34,170 bases of DNA from JAZKFR01 sp040386295 (GTDB lineage: Bacteria; Pseudomonadota; Gammaproteobacteria; Burkholderiales; Rhodocyclaceae), in contig JAZKFR010000073.1 in NCBI GenBank assembly GCA_040386295.1, forward strand, positions 1-34,170, in the 5' to 3' direction. The notes beneath the pieces are model-generated. The model was given only the letters and a program-made list of their open reading frames with translations. It was not told the DNA's origin and made no database searches. Positions within the stretch are counted from its first letter, which is position 1, and every line of letters begins with the position of its first letter. The position numbers and the translations under genes are program-made. Of the stretch, positions 7,267 to 15,477 are shown piece by piece.

Positions 7267-8505
7267 TTAAGCCGCACGTAAAGCCTCAACAATACTCAAG
7301 CGCGCGGCGCGCAAAGCGGGGAAGAAACCGCCTAACAAACCCATGGTCAAACCAAACAACAGACTCGTAACGATAATCGACACGTTCAAATTAAAACCAA
7401 ACGCCAGCTCGGCGAACGATTGCCAGTTCATCGTCGAAAAGCGCAAATTTTGCATTAAGGAAGCTGCCGCCAAACCCAAGACGACGCCCAGCAGCGAAAG
7501 GAACAAGGACTCGGTGAGAAAGGAAAACAGAATGCTACTGCGGCGAAAGCCGAGTGCACGCAAGGTGCCAATTTCGCCCGTTCGACTCGCCACCGAGGCG
7601 TACATCGTAATCGTTGCACCGATCACCGCGCCGACCGAAAAAATCAGCGAGAGCGACAAGCCCAAAATGCGAATAAAGGTCGATAAAGCCGCCGATTGAT
7701 CGGCATAAAACTGCTTCTCACGCTTCACTTCCAAGGTCAGCCTAGGGTCGTTTTCAATCGCCGCTTGTACGGCAGAAAACTCGTTCGCGTCGTTGAGTCG
7801 AAAAATCAGCGAAGAATAAACCGGGCGTCGAAAAGCCTGCATCAACTGATCTACATCGCCCCAAATTTCTGAATCAAAGCCCGAATTAGCCGCGTCAATG
7901 ATGCCCACCACCTGCCAGTCAACCCCGGCAAAACGCAGCGACTCGCCCAAGCCCGTTTGCGTGAAGCCGCGCGCAATCGCCTGCCCGACCACAATCTCAT
8001 GGCGCCCAGGACGAAACATACGGCCAGCGGCGATGCGCACCTGGGGACGCAAACTCAAAGCCTGCGCCTGCGGTGTAAGGCCGCGAATAATCACGTTTGA
8101 CGGCTTGCCTGGCGCCGTACCCACTTGTCGTTTATTGAGCGAAATCAAGACAACCACTTCTTTCGACAATTGGCGCACCCCGGCATCGCCCAAAGCAACC
8201 TGCGGCAAACTCTCGACCAAGGCAGCGGAAGCCCGTTCAATCGCGCTCTGCACCTCAGTTCCCGAGGCACGACGGGTAACCACAACGTTATCCTCACTGC
8301 CGGTATCGACCAAGGTCTTACGCAAACCCTCGTCGAGCATCAAAACGGCAGCAAAGACAAAGACCACCAAGGCCATCCCGCCCGCCGTCAGCAGCGTCGT
8401 CAATTTACGCACCCAGAGATTGCGCAAGGAATAACGCAAGGGCAGAGCAAACGCTTGCCAGCGCAGCACCGGCAAAGAATGGATTCCAATTGAGCGAAAG
8501 CGCAT
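7267..8505 (-). CDS. ABC transporter permease, MacB/FtsX type (second of pair)
   Basis: 412-residue permease of the MacB/LolC/FtsX superfamily: N-terminal cytoplasmic stretch, first helix (TTLLTAGGMALVVFVFAAVLM), a periplasmic core domain of about 210 residues, then three helices (LSLSLIFSVGAVIGATITMY; ILFSFLTESLFLSLLGVVLGLA; VSIIVTSLLFGLTMGLLGGFFPALRAAR) with the FtsX signature GTLRALGFRRSSI. I place the start at MRFRSIG (8505), where TGATG overlaps the stop of the upstream permease; the longer frame to 8610 lies inside that gene. Translational coupling indicates the two permeases form one transporter. The substrate is unknown (lipoprotein, peptide or drug efflux are family options). No ATPase gene is adjacent. 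Confidence 0.9.
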   Translation of the reverse strand: MRFRSIGIHSLPVLRWQAFALPLRYSLRNLWVRKLTTLLTAGGMALVVFVFAAVLMLDEGLRKTLVDTGSEDNVVVTRRASGTEVQSAIERASAALVESLPQVALGDAGVRQLSKEVVVLISLNKRQVGTAPGKPSNVIIRGLTPQAQALSLRPQVRIAAGRMFRPGRHEIVVGQAIARGFTQTGLGESLRFAGVDWQVVGIIDAANSGFDSEIWGDVDQLMQAFRRPVYSSLIFRLNDANEFSAVQAAIENDPRLTLEVKREKQFYADQSAALSTFIRILGLSLSLIFSVGAVIGATITMYASVASRTGEIGTLRALGFRRSSILFSFLTESLFLSLLGVVLGLAAASLMQNLRFSTMNWQSFAELAFGFNLNVSIIVTSLLFGLTMGLLGGFFPALRAARLSIVEALRAA

Positions 8506-9659
8506 CAAACCAACTTTCTCAAACCGCTGACGATATTCACCCGTGTCGCCTGCCAAGCGGGGAACAAGGCAGCAACAAACCCCACCGCCAAGGCACAAAG
8601 CGCTTGCCAAAATAGCGTGCTAGACGAAACAGCAAAGACCTTAAACAAAGTCCCCATCGCCTCAGCAAAAGCGCTGGCCGCAGGAAAGGTTAAAGCCATA
8701 CCCAGAACACCGCCCACAGCGGCGATCGATAAAGATTCGCCAAAAATCAACAAGCTGATAAAACGCGGGCCAAAACCCAGCGCTTTCAGCGTCGCGTACT
8801 CTGCACTGCGTTCACGCACCGCCATCGCCATGGTGTTCGCCATCACCGCCAAAATAATCAAAATCACTAAGTAAGAAACCAACCGAATCGCCACCACAAT
8901 CGCTTCTGTCATCGACACAAAGCCGAGTTGAAAAGCCTTTTCAGTTTCAGTCAGGGTTTCGGCTCGACTATTTTTAAACGCAGCATCGATATCCAAACTC
9001 AGCTGTGCGGCCTGCGCCGGATCGGCCACCTCGACGACATAAACCCCCACCTGATTGGCTCGTCTCGGCACGCGCACTTTCATCGTTTCGTTCAGATAGT
9101 CCCAGTGAAACAACATCTGTGAAAGATCGGTTTTAGCGTCACGCCCACTGTAAATTCCGCGCACGACAAAATCCCACTGACCCGGGAAAATGGTGCCTTT
9201 CAGCGTCACCGTATCGCCCACCTTAAAGCCATAAGTAGCCGCCAACTTGCGTCCGACCAAGGCGCCTTTGCGATCCTGCACAAAGGCTTTGCGTTCGGCT
9301 TCGCTCACGACAAACTCAGGGTACAAATCAAGATAATTTGAGACATCGACGGCAAACTGCGGAAAAAAATTCTTCGGCTCTTTATAAACGCCACCAAACC
9401 AATTCGCCGTCGTAATCGCCTTGACCCCCTCAATCTGACGAATTTTTTGGCGGTAACTCAAGGGCAAAGGAAAGACCAAAGAAATCGAATTACGCACGAT
9501 CAAACGCGCGTTAGAAGCGCCCTCAGCCCCCGAATACCAGGCCTCGACCACCGTCGACAACAAGCCAAATGCCAATACCGCAACCGTCAAGCCAGCCACG
9601 GTGAGCAAACTACGCAAGGGGTGACGCAAAGGGTTACGAAAAATCAGGGCAAATAACAT
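8505..9659 (-). CDS. ABC transporter permease, MacB/FtsX type (first of pair)
   Basis: 384-residue permease with the same architecture as its downstream neighbour: helix 1 (LLTVAGLTVAVLAFGLLSTVV), a periplasmic MacB-like core (residues about 40-250, with ITTANWFGGVYKEPKNFFPQ), then three C-terminal helices with the FtsX-type signature EYATLKALGFGPRFISLLIFGE. It starts at ATG 9659, two bases after the maf stop codon, and its TGA overlaps the ATG of the second permease. Together they should make a heterodimeric membrane part of an ABC exporter or extractor. The ATPase and any periplasmic adaptor are not in this window. Confidence 0.9.
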   Translation of the reverse strand: MLFALIFRNPLRHPLRSLLTVAGLTVAVLAFGLLSTVVEAWYSGAEGASNARLIVRNSISLVFPLPLSYRQKIRQIEGVKAITTANWFGGVYKEPKNFFPQFAVDVSNYLDLYPEFVVSEAERKAFVQDRKGALVGRKLAATYGFKVGDTVTLKGTIFPGQWDFVVRGIYSGRDAKTDLSQMLFHWDYLNETMKVRVPRRANQVGVYVVEVADPAQAAQLSLDIDAAFKNSRAETLTETEKAFQLGFVSMTEAIVVAIRLVSYLVILIILAVMANTMAMAVRERSAEYATLKALGFGPRFISLLIFGESLSIAAVGGVLGMALTFPAASAFAEAMGTLFKVFAVSSSTLFWQALCALAVGFVAALFPAWQATRVNIVSGLRKLV

Positions 9660-9661
9660 AG

Positions 9662-10291
9662 CTAAAGCACAAAGCCGATACGCGTTAGCAATTGCGCTGT
9701 CTCAAAAAAAGGCAGCCCCATCACCCCGGTATAACTACCAGAAAGATGCTCGATCAACATTCCAGCCCGCCCCTGAATCGCGTACGCCCCCGCTTTATCC
9801 ATAGGTTCGCCACTGGCGACATAGCGTTCAATCGCCGCCTCAGTCCACTCGGCAAAGCGCAGCTCATTGACCGACAAAGCAGTTTCAAGCTGCCCCTTAA
9901 AATCCAGCGTCAACGCCGTCAAGACACGATGCTGACGACCCGAAAGACGACGCAAAATGGCTTTGGCATCTGCTTCGTCACGCGGTTTGCCGATGATTTC
10001 GCCGTCCAAATCGAGCGTGGTATCCGCCGTCAACACCGGCAACGACGGCAGTTTGCGCCAAGCAATAGCGCGCTGCGCGTGCGCCGCTTTAGCGCAGCTC
10101 ACACGCAACACATAATCCTGCGGCAATTCGCCTGGCTGCGGCAGCTCGTCCGGCGCCAGGGCATCGCGCGACACGTCGCGAAAGGGCAAAAGCTGAAACG
10201 GCACGCCCATCTGTTCCAACAAAGCGCGTCGACGCGGGCTGCGCGAAGCCAAGTACACACGCTGCTCAATCAATCCTGATTTAAAACTCAT
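9662..10291 (-). CDS. maf: Maf-like nucleoside triphosphate pyrophosphatase
   Basis: Maf/HAM1-fold pyrophosphatase that hydrolyses non-canonical or surplus NTPs (dTTP/UTP in the YhdE subgroup) to the monophosphate plus pyrophosphate. Signatures are VYLASRSPRRRALLEQMGV near the N-terminus, VLTADTTLDLDGEIIGKP with the catalytic Asp, and DKAGAYAIQGRAG followed by HLSGSYTGVMGLP. The DTTLD and AYAIQG patterns favour the YhdE (dTTPase/UTPase) class. 209 residues, normal length, ATG at 10291 with a weak GGACG ribosome site. It is followed after 2 bp by the permease pair, so the three genes look co-transcribed, an unusual partnership for maf. Confidence 0.93.
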   Translation of the reverse strand: MSFKSGLIEQRVYLASRSPRRRALLEQMGVPFQLLPFRDVSRDALAPDELPQPGELPQDYVLRVSCAKAAHAQRAIAWRKLPSLPVLTADTTLDLDGEIIGKPRDEADAKAILRRLSGRQHRVLTALTLDFKGQLETALSVNELRFAEWTEAAIERYVASGEPMDKAGAYAIQGRAGMLIEHLSGSYTGVMGLPFFETAQLLTRIGFVL

Positions 10292-10438
10292 CGTCGTCCG
10301 TCAAAAAAACTTGGGTTATCGCAAGCTGGGGGGCAGAGTGGCAAATTGGCCGCAAGAACACCACGCCCCGGATTTCTACATTCCCGGAGTAAAGTCACCG
10401 CAGCATAAAAATTCAAACAACATGGGCTTCAGCACACT

Positions 10439-11668
10439 CTACTTCGCCGGTAATCCAGCGCTGCCAGAGCCCAAAGCATGCTCAACCAATTTGACCCAAT
10501 AGGCGATCGCCAGCGGCAGAATCTCATCGTTAAAATCGTAATGGGGGTTATGCAGCGTACAAGCGCCCGCACCAGAACCCTGATGATCGCCATTACCCAG
10601 CCAAACGTAACAACCCGGCTTTGCCAACAACATATAAGCAAAATCCTCAGCGCCCATCGAGGGCAGCTCATCCTGACGCACCCGTGCCGCGCCCAAGACC
10701 TCAGCCGCAACGCGCCGACACAAGGCCGCTTCAGGCGCACTATTCACCGTCGGTGGATAACGTTGCTCAAAACGCAGCGCAATCTGCGCGCCGAAGCTCT
10801 GGCCAATGCCTTGGCACAAACGCTCAATCGCCGTCTCCAGCAAGCTTTGCACTTCCGGCTTAAAGCTGCGCAGCGTGCCGCGCAGCACGACATCATCAGG
10901 AATAATGTTCCAGGCCTCGCCTCCGTGCATCTGCGTCACGCTCACCACCGCAGATTCGCAAGGGTGCACATTGCGCGCCACCACGGTTTGCAAAGCCACC
11001 ACCAAATGACTCGCGACAAGCAAAGTATCCACCCCTTGATGCGGCATCGCCGCGTGGCAGCCCTGCCCCTGCACGAGCATTTCAAAAGCGCAGGTGCCGG
11101 CCATGACAGGCCCTGGCATCACGGCCATTTCACCCACCGGCATACCCGGCCAATTGTGCAAACCGAACACGGCGTCCATCGGGAATTGCTCAAACAAACC
11201 GTCTTTGATCATTACTTCAGCCCCTGCCTCGCCCTCCTCTGCCGGTTGAAAAATGAAATAGACCGTGCCGACAAAGTCAATTTCATCGCGCCGCTCGGCA
11301 AGATAACGCGCCGCACCCAGCAACGCCGCCGTATGGCCATCGTGCCCACAAGCGTGCATCTTGCCGGGCTGCGTCGAACAATGCGCAAAGGTATTCTTCT
11401 CGAGCAGAGGCAAGGCATCCATGTCGGCGCGCAAACCAATCGCACGGCCACCGGGCGCACCCACAGCCTCTTTACGCAAAACGCCGACGACACCGGTTTT
11501 CGCTAAACCACGATGCACCTCAAGACCAAAAGAGGACAAAGCACGCGCCACCAAATCGGCAGTCCGTTGCTCAGCAAAGGCCAACTCAGGATGCGCGTGC
11601 AGATCACGCCGCAGCGCGATCAATTCGTCAAGAAAAGGTAAATCAAGCGGAAGATTCGCCAAGCCCAT
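10439..11668 (-). CDS. M20 family amidohydrolase (hippurate/N-acyl amino acid hydrolase type)
   Basis: 409-residue dinuclear zinc peptidase-fold hydrolase of subfamily M20D, which removes acyl groups from N-acyl amino acids such as hippurate. Metal-binding elements: KMHACGHDGHTAALLGAA (C107, H109), QPAEEGEAGAEVMIKDGLF, GLHNWPGMPVG, the dimerisation domain with CHAAMPHQGVDT, and near the C-terminus SMGAEDFAYMLL. The start at 11668 (MGLANLPLDL) has GAGAGGG about nine bases upstream; the frame extends to a TTG at 11689 without support. It stands alone, flanked upstream by an intrinsic terminator. The exact substrate cannot be read from sequence. Confidence 0.92.
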   Translation of the reverse strand: MGLANLPLDLPFLDELIALRRDLHAHPELAFAEQRTADLVARALSSFGLEVHRGLAKTGVVGVLRKEAVGAPGGRAIGLRADMDALPLLEKNTFAHCSTQPGKMHACGHDGHTAALLGAARYLAERRDEIDFVGTVYFIFQPAEEGEAGAEVMIKDGLFEQFPMDAVFGLHNWPGMPVGEMAVMPGPVMAGTCAFEMLVQGQGCHAAMPHQGVDTLLVASHLVVALQTVVARNVHPCESAVVSVTQMHGGEAWNIIPDDVVLRGTLRSFKPEVQSLLETAIERLCQGIGQSFGAQIALRFEQRYPPTVNSAPEAALCRRVAAEVLGAARVRQDELPSMGAEDFAYMLLAKPGCYVWLGNGDHQGSGAGACTLHNPHYDFNDEILPLAIAYWVKLVEHALGSGSAGLPAK

Positions 11669-11720
11669 AAAGAAAACCCTCTCGATCAATTATCAAGAGG
11701 GCGAATATAGCAGCCGCAAG

Positions 11721-11779
11721 ACAAAAAAACCGCGCAGCCTACTCGCATAACAATGCGGGCAGACTGCGCGGTTAAAAAA
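11721..11779 (-). terminator. Intrinsic terminator between small membrane gene and M20 gene
   Basis: A 10-bp perfect outer stem (aaccgcgcag 11728-11737, ctgcgcggtt 11764-11773) encloses a second hairpin (ctcgcat/atgcggg). On the minus strand it runs into TTTTTTT, which fits termination of the gene at 11793-12245. The plus strand also has a short A-rich/T-poor exit, so it is mainly a minus-strand terminator. Confidence 0.75.
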
Positions 11780-11792
11780 CAGAGGGCGTGCT

Positions 11793-12245
11793 TTACCGTT
11801 CCATTACTGCTCCTGATACAGGAGCAGCACCCTGCTCCTGTCGCGCCCAATGAGCAGCCTGGAGCTGATGCAGATCTTGGCCGTAACTAGCATAATCGAT
11901 CTCTTGATCATCTCTAGCTCCGCGCGCTGCTTGTTGCTGAGGAAATACCGTCGAACCACTAGAGCTGCCACCAAGACTGATGAAACGAGGCTCTAAGCAA
12001 TTTTTTTCGCCAGCGCGGTTTGACATTGATTTATAGCATGCCACACCCGCAAGCACACTCAAGAGCCCAGTGAACGCGCCTATTCCAGTAAGGATGACAC
12101 CCCCACCCGAAACAGCATTAGAAGATGCCCCTGCTGCTAATGCAACTCCCTTATTGATGCACAATCCTGACGCAGTTGGCAATACGGGGACGCAGGCTCT
12201 CAACCCATCATTTTGTGTAACAGTAGGACAAACTTGCACTCTCAT
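11793..12245 (-). CDS. Small membrane protein of unknown function
   Basis: 150 residues, not recognised. The ATG at 12245 (MRVQVCPTVTQ) has GGAGA six bases upstream; an extension to TTG at 12257 is unsupported. The N-terminal ~40 residues contain four cysteines (C6, C18, C29 region) and precede one long hydrophobic, glycine-rich segment around residues 45-70 (GGGVILTGIGAFTGLLSVLAG). The C-terminal half is polar and Gln-rich (DLHQLQAAHWARQEQGA). No signal peptide. It has its own terminator and is transcribed divergently from the Tad pilus operon across a 466-bp gap, so it could be an accessory of that system or an unrelated orphan gene. Confidence 0.65.
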   Translation of the reverse strand: MRVQVCPTVTQNDGLRACVPVLPTASGLCINKGVALAAGASSNAVSGGGVILTGIGAFTGLLSVLAGVACYKSMSNRAGEKNCLEPRFISLGGSSSGSTVFPQQQAARGARDDQEIDYASYGQDLHQLQAAHWARQEQGAAPVSGAVMER

Positions 12246-12711
12246 AATTCTCTCCAAAAATTAGTTTAAAAAAATCTCTGACCACATCAAACTAGACCAA
12301 GATTGCTTTAGGCCTATAAATATTTAGTGGAAGAAACGCGCAGAAAGTTCCATCGCGAGCACATTAAAAAAGCACAAACGATCCCTTTATCTGCGCAACA
12401 AGCTCGATCTGCTCACGGCCAAAGCTCCGCGTAGAGACGCCGATGCAGCGCTGTGAGCGTGTTCTGTCTATCCATCTGTGCTGAAACGTAGGCAAAATAG
12501 CTCAAGTAAATTATTAAGCCACCTCGCTATTCCCCTGTAATAGCATCGATTCAGTGTGCTATGATTTTTTTTGCACCCGTTGCTTCTAAAGCGATGAATG
12601 CTCAGCTGTAAAAAGCGGTTGTAAAAAACAACCGTAAAAAGCTTTTGGGTCATCGATTCGGTACGCTAATCACTTAACCACGTAATCACTTTTACTTAGG
12701 GAGTTTCAAAC
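12246..12711. promoter_or_regulatory. Divergent AT-rich regulatory region upstream of flp1
   Basis: 466 bp without a gene. It holds an imperfect 18-bp direct repeat (catcgattcagtgtgcta at 12544-12561 and catcgattcggtacgcta at 12651-12668, 15 of 18 identical), a possible extended -10 (TGCTATGAT, 12557-12565) overlapping the first copy, and a 7-bp hairpin cggttgt/acaaccg at 12616-12634. I infer that the pilus operon promoter lies here. Confidence 0.4.
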
Positions 12712-12978
12712 ATGACACATAGTCCATCTACAGCTCGCCAACGCGGACAAGGCATGACCGAATACATCATCATCGTGGCCTTGATCGCCGTCGCAGCGAT
12801 CGGCGTCTATTCCTTCTTCGGCCAAACCGTCAAATCACAGGTTTCGGGTATGTCGCAAGAACTCGCCGGAAAATCGGCAGCAAGCGAACAAAGCAAAGCC
12901 AACACCGCAGCCGCCGGCGCCGCGAATGCTTCGAGCAAAACATCGACGCTAGGCAATTACGGCAATCAGCAAAAATAA
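12712..12978 (+). CDS. flp: Flp-type pilin (class III prepilin), first copy
   Basis: 88-residue prepilin-like protein that would form, or join, the Tad (tight adherence) pilus. The leader MTHSPSTARQRG is followed by QGMTEYIIIVALIAVAAIGVY: cleavage after G12 gives the G/XXXXEY pattern with E at +5 and Y at +6, then a hydrophobic helix. The mature C-terminal half is Ala/Ser/Lys rich and low in complexity (residues 45-88). AGGGAG lies eight bases before the ATG. It heads the pilus operon, 43 bp before the TadG-like gene. It needs a dedicated prepilin peptidase, not encoded in this window. Confidence 0.88.
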   Translation: MTHSPSTARQRGQGMTEYIIIVALIAVAAIGVYSFFGQTVKSQVSGMSQELAGKSAASEQSKANTAAAGAANASSKTSTLGNYGNQQK

Positions 12979-13021
12979 GCGCATCTCGCTTAAATCTGTC
13001 TAAAATCATAGCGCTACGCAC

Positions 13022-14635
13022 ATGACCGGCATCCGACTTTACGCACAAAGCGGATGCCGGAAACGCTGGCATCAAACCCTGAGCACGCCAGCGCAAAGGC
13101 AAGGTGGTCAGGCGATGGTGTTTGTCAGCGTCACCGCATTGATCGTTTTGCTCGCGCTGTTGGCGATGTACAGCACTGGCCAGCTCAGCACAGAAAAAAT
13201 GAAATTGCAAAACACCGCCGACGCAGTCGCCTACAGCGCGGCGTTAACGCAAGCGCGTGATCTTAATTTTTCGGCCTACATGAACCGCGCCATGATCGCC
13301 AATCAAGTTGCACTAGCCCAAGTCGTCAGCATGACGGGCTGGGCGCGCAATTTTGACGATACGTTCAACGGCAGAAATGCGTCGATTGCCAAATCACTCG
13401 CCCGTATGTCCTCGCTGAGTGCGTTATGGCTTGTGCCAGCTAGGGCGTACGGCACTATTGGCAAGGGGCTAAGCAAAGGTTTTGATGTCACCAGCCCAAT
13501 CGCCGTTAAAGCGCTCAATGTGTTGATCGACATTCTGCGTTCCTCTTCAATTGCCTATCATTTCGCGATGGCCGCGACGCTGCCGCAAACAGTCAGCGAT
13601 GTCATGCACGCCAACGACGCACGCGCCGCACTATCGCCCGCCGGCACCCTGGGCGCCGCGCGCGGCGTGCTTGAACACTTGCGCTTCGTCAGCCTCTACG
13701 AGCCGAGCCGCAATCGTGACGGAGCGCAACGTTTTGCCAACGTCGTCGACGCGTCTAGCGATCGCTTTTATAAGAACCGCACGGCGCTAGACGGCGTCTG
13801 GCCAACGCCCATGTTGATCGACCCAGTTCGTCTGTTCCAGCCTGGCGTGGGCCCCATTCTGATGTTTAACTTTCATCGCGGCGGCAGCACGATGCGCGAA
13901 CAAAGCATGCAGGACTACACCAGCGCCGACAGCAGCGGCTTGTTCGTTATGTTCTGCGTCACCTTTTCTTTTTTCGGCATTCCGATTCCTATCCCCTTCC
14001 CGCTACCGCCTATGCCTGCTGGCGCGGGCGCTGCCGCCGCAGGTAATTTTCCGAGCAATATTCTGACCCGCACTGGCAGCGGCTACGTTGAACACCGCAA
14101 TGCAGACAACGACGCTATCGATCCAAATGCACGACGCGATTACGGCGATGCTTACCGCAATCAATTCACGCGCCTCAGCTACGCTGTTCAGGCTCGTCGC
14201 GGACCGGGCAACAACTTGGACGCACGCACAGGCTTGCGCTCCTACTTAGACCTCAAAGACAACGCGGTCGGCGCGCGCAGTAACGAGGCCAATAACGACG
14301 AGACGTTTAACCACCACAACGATCAAGCGCCCGCTTTCGTCATCGAGCTAGAACGAGACGCCAGAAGTATTGCCACCAGCAGCTCACCCAGTTTCAGGAT
14401 CGGCAATCTGAGCAATAGTGGCGCAAAGAGTTTGCGCCTGAGCGATGCCACGGCGGGTCAAAAGATCAGAGCCATGGCAAAAGCAGAAGCTTATTTTGCA
14501 CGCTCACCCTTTGCCCGCAGCGACGAAAAAAGCGAACACGGCAGTTTGTATAGCCCTTACTGGCAGGCACGCTTGCTCCCCAACTCGCTGCCCGAACAAG
14601 CCGCTGCAGCGCTGGCGCAGATCTCTGGTTTATGA
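13022..14635 (+). CDS. TadG-like pilus assembly protein
   Basis: 537-residue protein with the TadE/TadG N-terminal signature: GGQAMVFVSVTALIVLLALLAMYSTGQ at about residues 28-54, then the characteristic KMKLQNTADAVAYSAALTQARDLNF. Unlike the pilins beside it, there is no Glu at +5 after the glycine. The large C-terminal part (periplasmic or surface domain) is not recognised; it includes a hydrophobic Pro-rich patch (GIPIPIPFPLPPMP, about residues 320-333) and a long polar Asn/Arg/Asp-rich region. In other Tad loci TadG is needed for pilus assembly or anchoring. No clear ribosome site precedes the ATG. Its stop overlaps the next start in ATGA, indicating coupled translation. Confidence 0.82.
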   Translation: MTGIRLYAQSGCRKRWHQTLSTPAQRQGGQAMVFVSVTALIVLLALLAMYSTGQLSTEKMKLQNTADAVAYSAALTQARDLNFSAYMNRAMIANQVALAQVVSMTGWARNFDDTFNGRNASIAKSLARMSSLSALWLVPARAYGTIGKGLSKGFDVTSPIAVKALNVLIDILRSSSIAYHFAMAATLPQTVSDVMHANDARAALSPAGTLGAARGVLEHLRFVSLYEPSRNRDGAQRFANVVDASSDRFYKNRTALDGVWPTPMLIDPVRLFQPGVGPILMFNFHRGGSTMREQSMQDYTSADSSGLFVMFCVTFSFFGIPIPIPFPLPPMPAGAGAAAAGNFPSNILTRTGSGYVEHRNADNDAIDPNARRDYGDAYRNQFTRLSYAVQARRGPGNNLDARTGLRSYLDLKDNAVGARSNEANNDETFNHHNDQAPAFVIELERDARSIATSSSPSFRIGNLSNSGAKSLRLSDATAGQKIRAMAKAEAYFARSPFARSDEKSEHGSLYSPYWQARLLPNSLPEQAAAALAQISGL

Positions 14636-15477
14636 GCATCCAGTCCAGCCACAGCCACGCGCGCGCGCCTACTCGGCAATATGGGCAGGCGATGACTGAA
14701 TTTATTATCGTCGCCTTACTCTTCGCGCTGCCTTTGTTTTTGATGATTCCCCTGGTCGCTAAATACATTGATATGAAAGGCACCGCCATTCAAGGCGCAC
14801 GCTATGTAGCGTGGGAACGCACGGTATTTTTTGGCGATGCGGCAGCCAGCGTTGACTGGCCAGGCGTCGCTAAAAGCAATGAAGAGATACACAACGAAGT
14901 GCGGCAACGCATTTTTACTGACGGCAGAGCTATCGCCGAGAGTGATAAAAGCGCCAGCGCGAATACTTCGTCTGGATTTAAAAACAGTTGGCACAATCGC
15001 AATGGCAGCGCCATGCTGCCAAGCTACGATCGCGTTGCCCAAACGCTACAGCAGCGCCCGGCACCAGGGGTTGCCAACGATTTACTCAATTTATCTGTGC
15101 GCGCCAGCAACGCCGTCGGCAACTTTAGAATCGAAACGCAGGGCTTATTTCAAGCCACTGTCTCTGTTTCAGCCGATACACAAAAAATCAACATGTCGCT
15201 CAATCAGGACTCAAGCAAAGATTTTGCGCCCGGCACGCTACGCTTTTCAGATTCCAACACCCTGCTCGCCAATGGCTGGAGCGCCAACGGCAGCGAGCAT
15301 GTCAAACAACAAACGCAAGGCTTAACACCGAGCAGTGTTTTTGCTAACCCAACGGTTAGCGCTATTTTCAGTGCGATAAAAAACATTGCACAGATTGCCG
15401 CACCTGAAATTCGCTCGCTCGACATCGGCAAAATCGAGCCCGATGTCGTGCCGCCCGATCGCTTAATTAGCGAATGA
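14632..15477 (+). CDS. TadE-like pseudopilin
   Basis: 281-residue TadE-family minor pilin. MSIQSSHSHARAPTRQYG precedes QAMTEFIIVALLFALPLFLM: cleavage after G18 would leave E at +5, the class III prepilin pattern, then a hydrophobic helix and the usual GTAIQGARYVAWERTVF. It is longer than typical TadE proteins (often under 200 residues) because of an extra ~100-residue C-terminal domain of unknown fold. Start overlaps the tadG stop by four bases and its own stop overlaps the next gene by four bases (ATGA at both joints), so the three genes are translated as a coupled unit. Confidence 0.82.
   Translation: MSIQSSHSHARAPTRQYGQAMTEFIIVALLFALPLFLMIPLVAKYIDMKGTAIQGARYVAWERTVFFGDAAASVDWPGVAKSNEEIHNEVRQRIFTDGRAIAESDKSASANTSSGFKNSWHNRNGSAMLPSYDRVAQTLQQRPAPGVANDLLNLSVRASNAVGNFRIETQGLFQATVSVSADTQKINMSLNQDSSKDFAPGTLRFSDSNTLLANGWSANGSEHVKQQTQGLTPSSVFANPTVSAIFSAIKNIAQIAAPEIRSLDIGKIEPDVVPPDRLISE

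Noticed and set aside
7267..8610. Extended start for the second ABC permease at 8610
   Set aside because: The extension lies within the upstream permease gene and reads as Cys/Gly-rich noise; TGATG coupling at 8505 is far better.
9692..10279. 195-codon plus-strand frame opposite maf
   Set aside because: Fully antisense to a clear Maf gene, composition typical of a shadow frame.
10478..11506. 342-codon open frame on the plus strand opposite the M20 hydrolase
   Set aside because: Its product is His/Arg/Gln-rich, matches no family and mirrors a well-supported gene; an antisense shadow of GC-biased codons.
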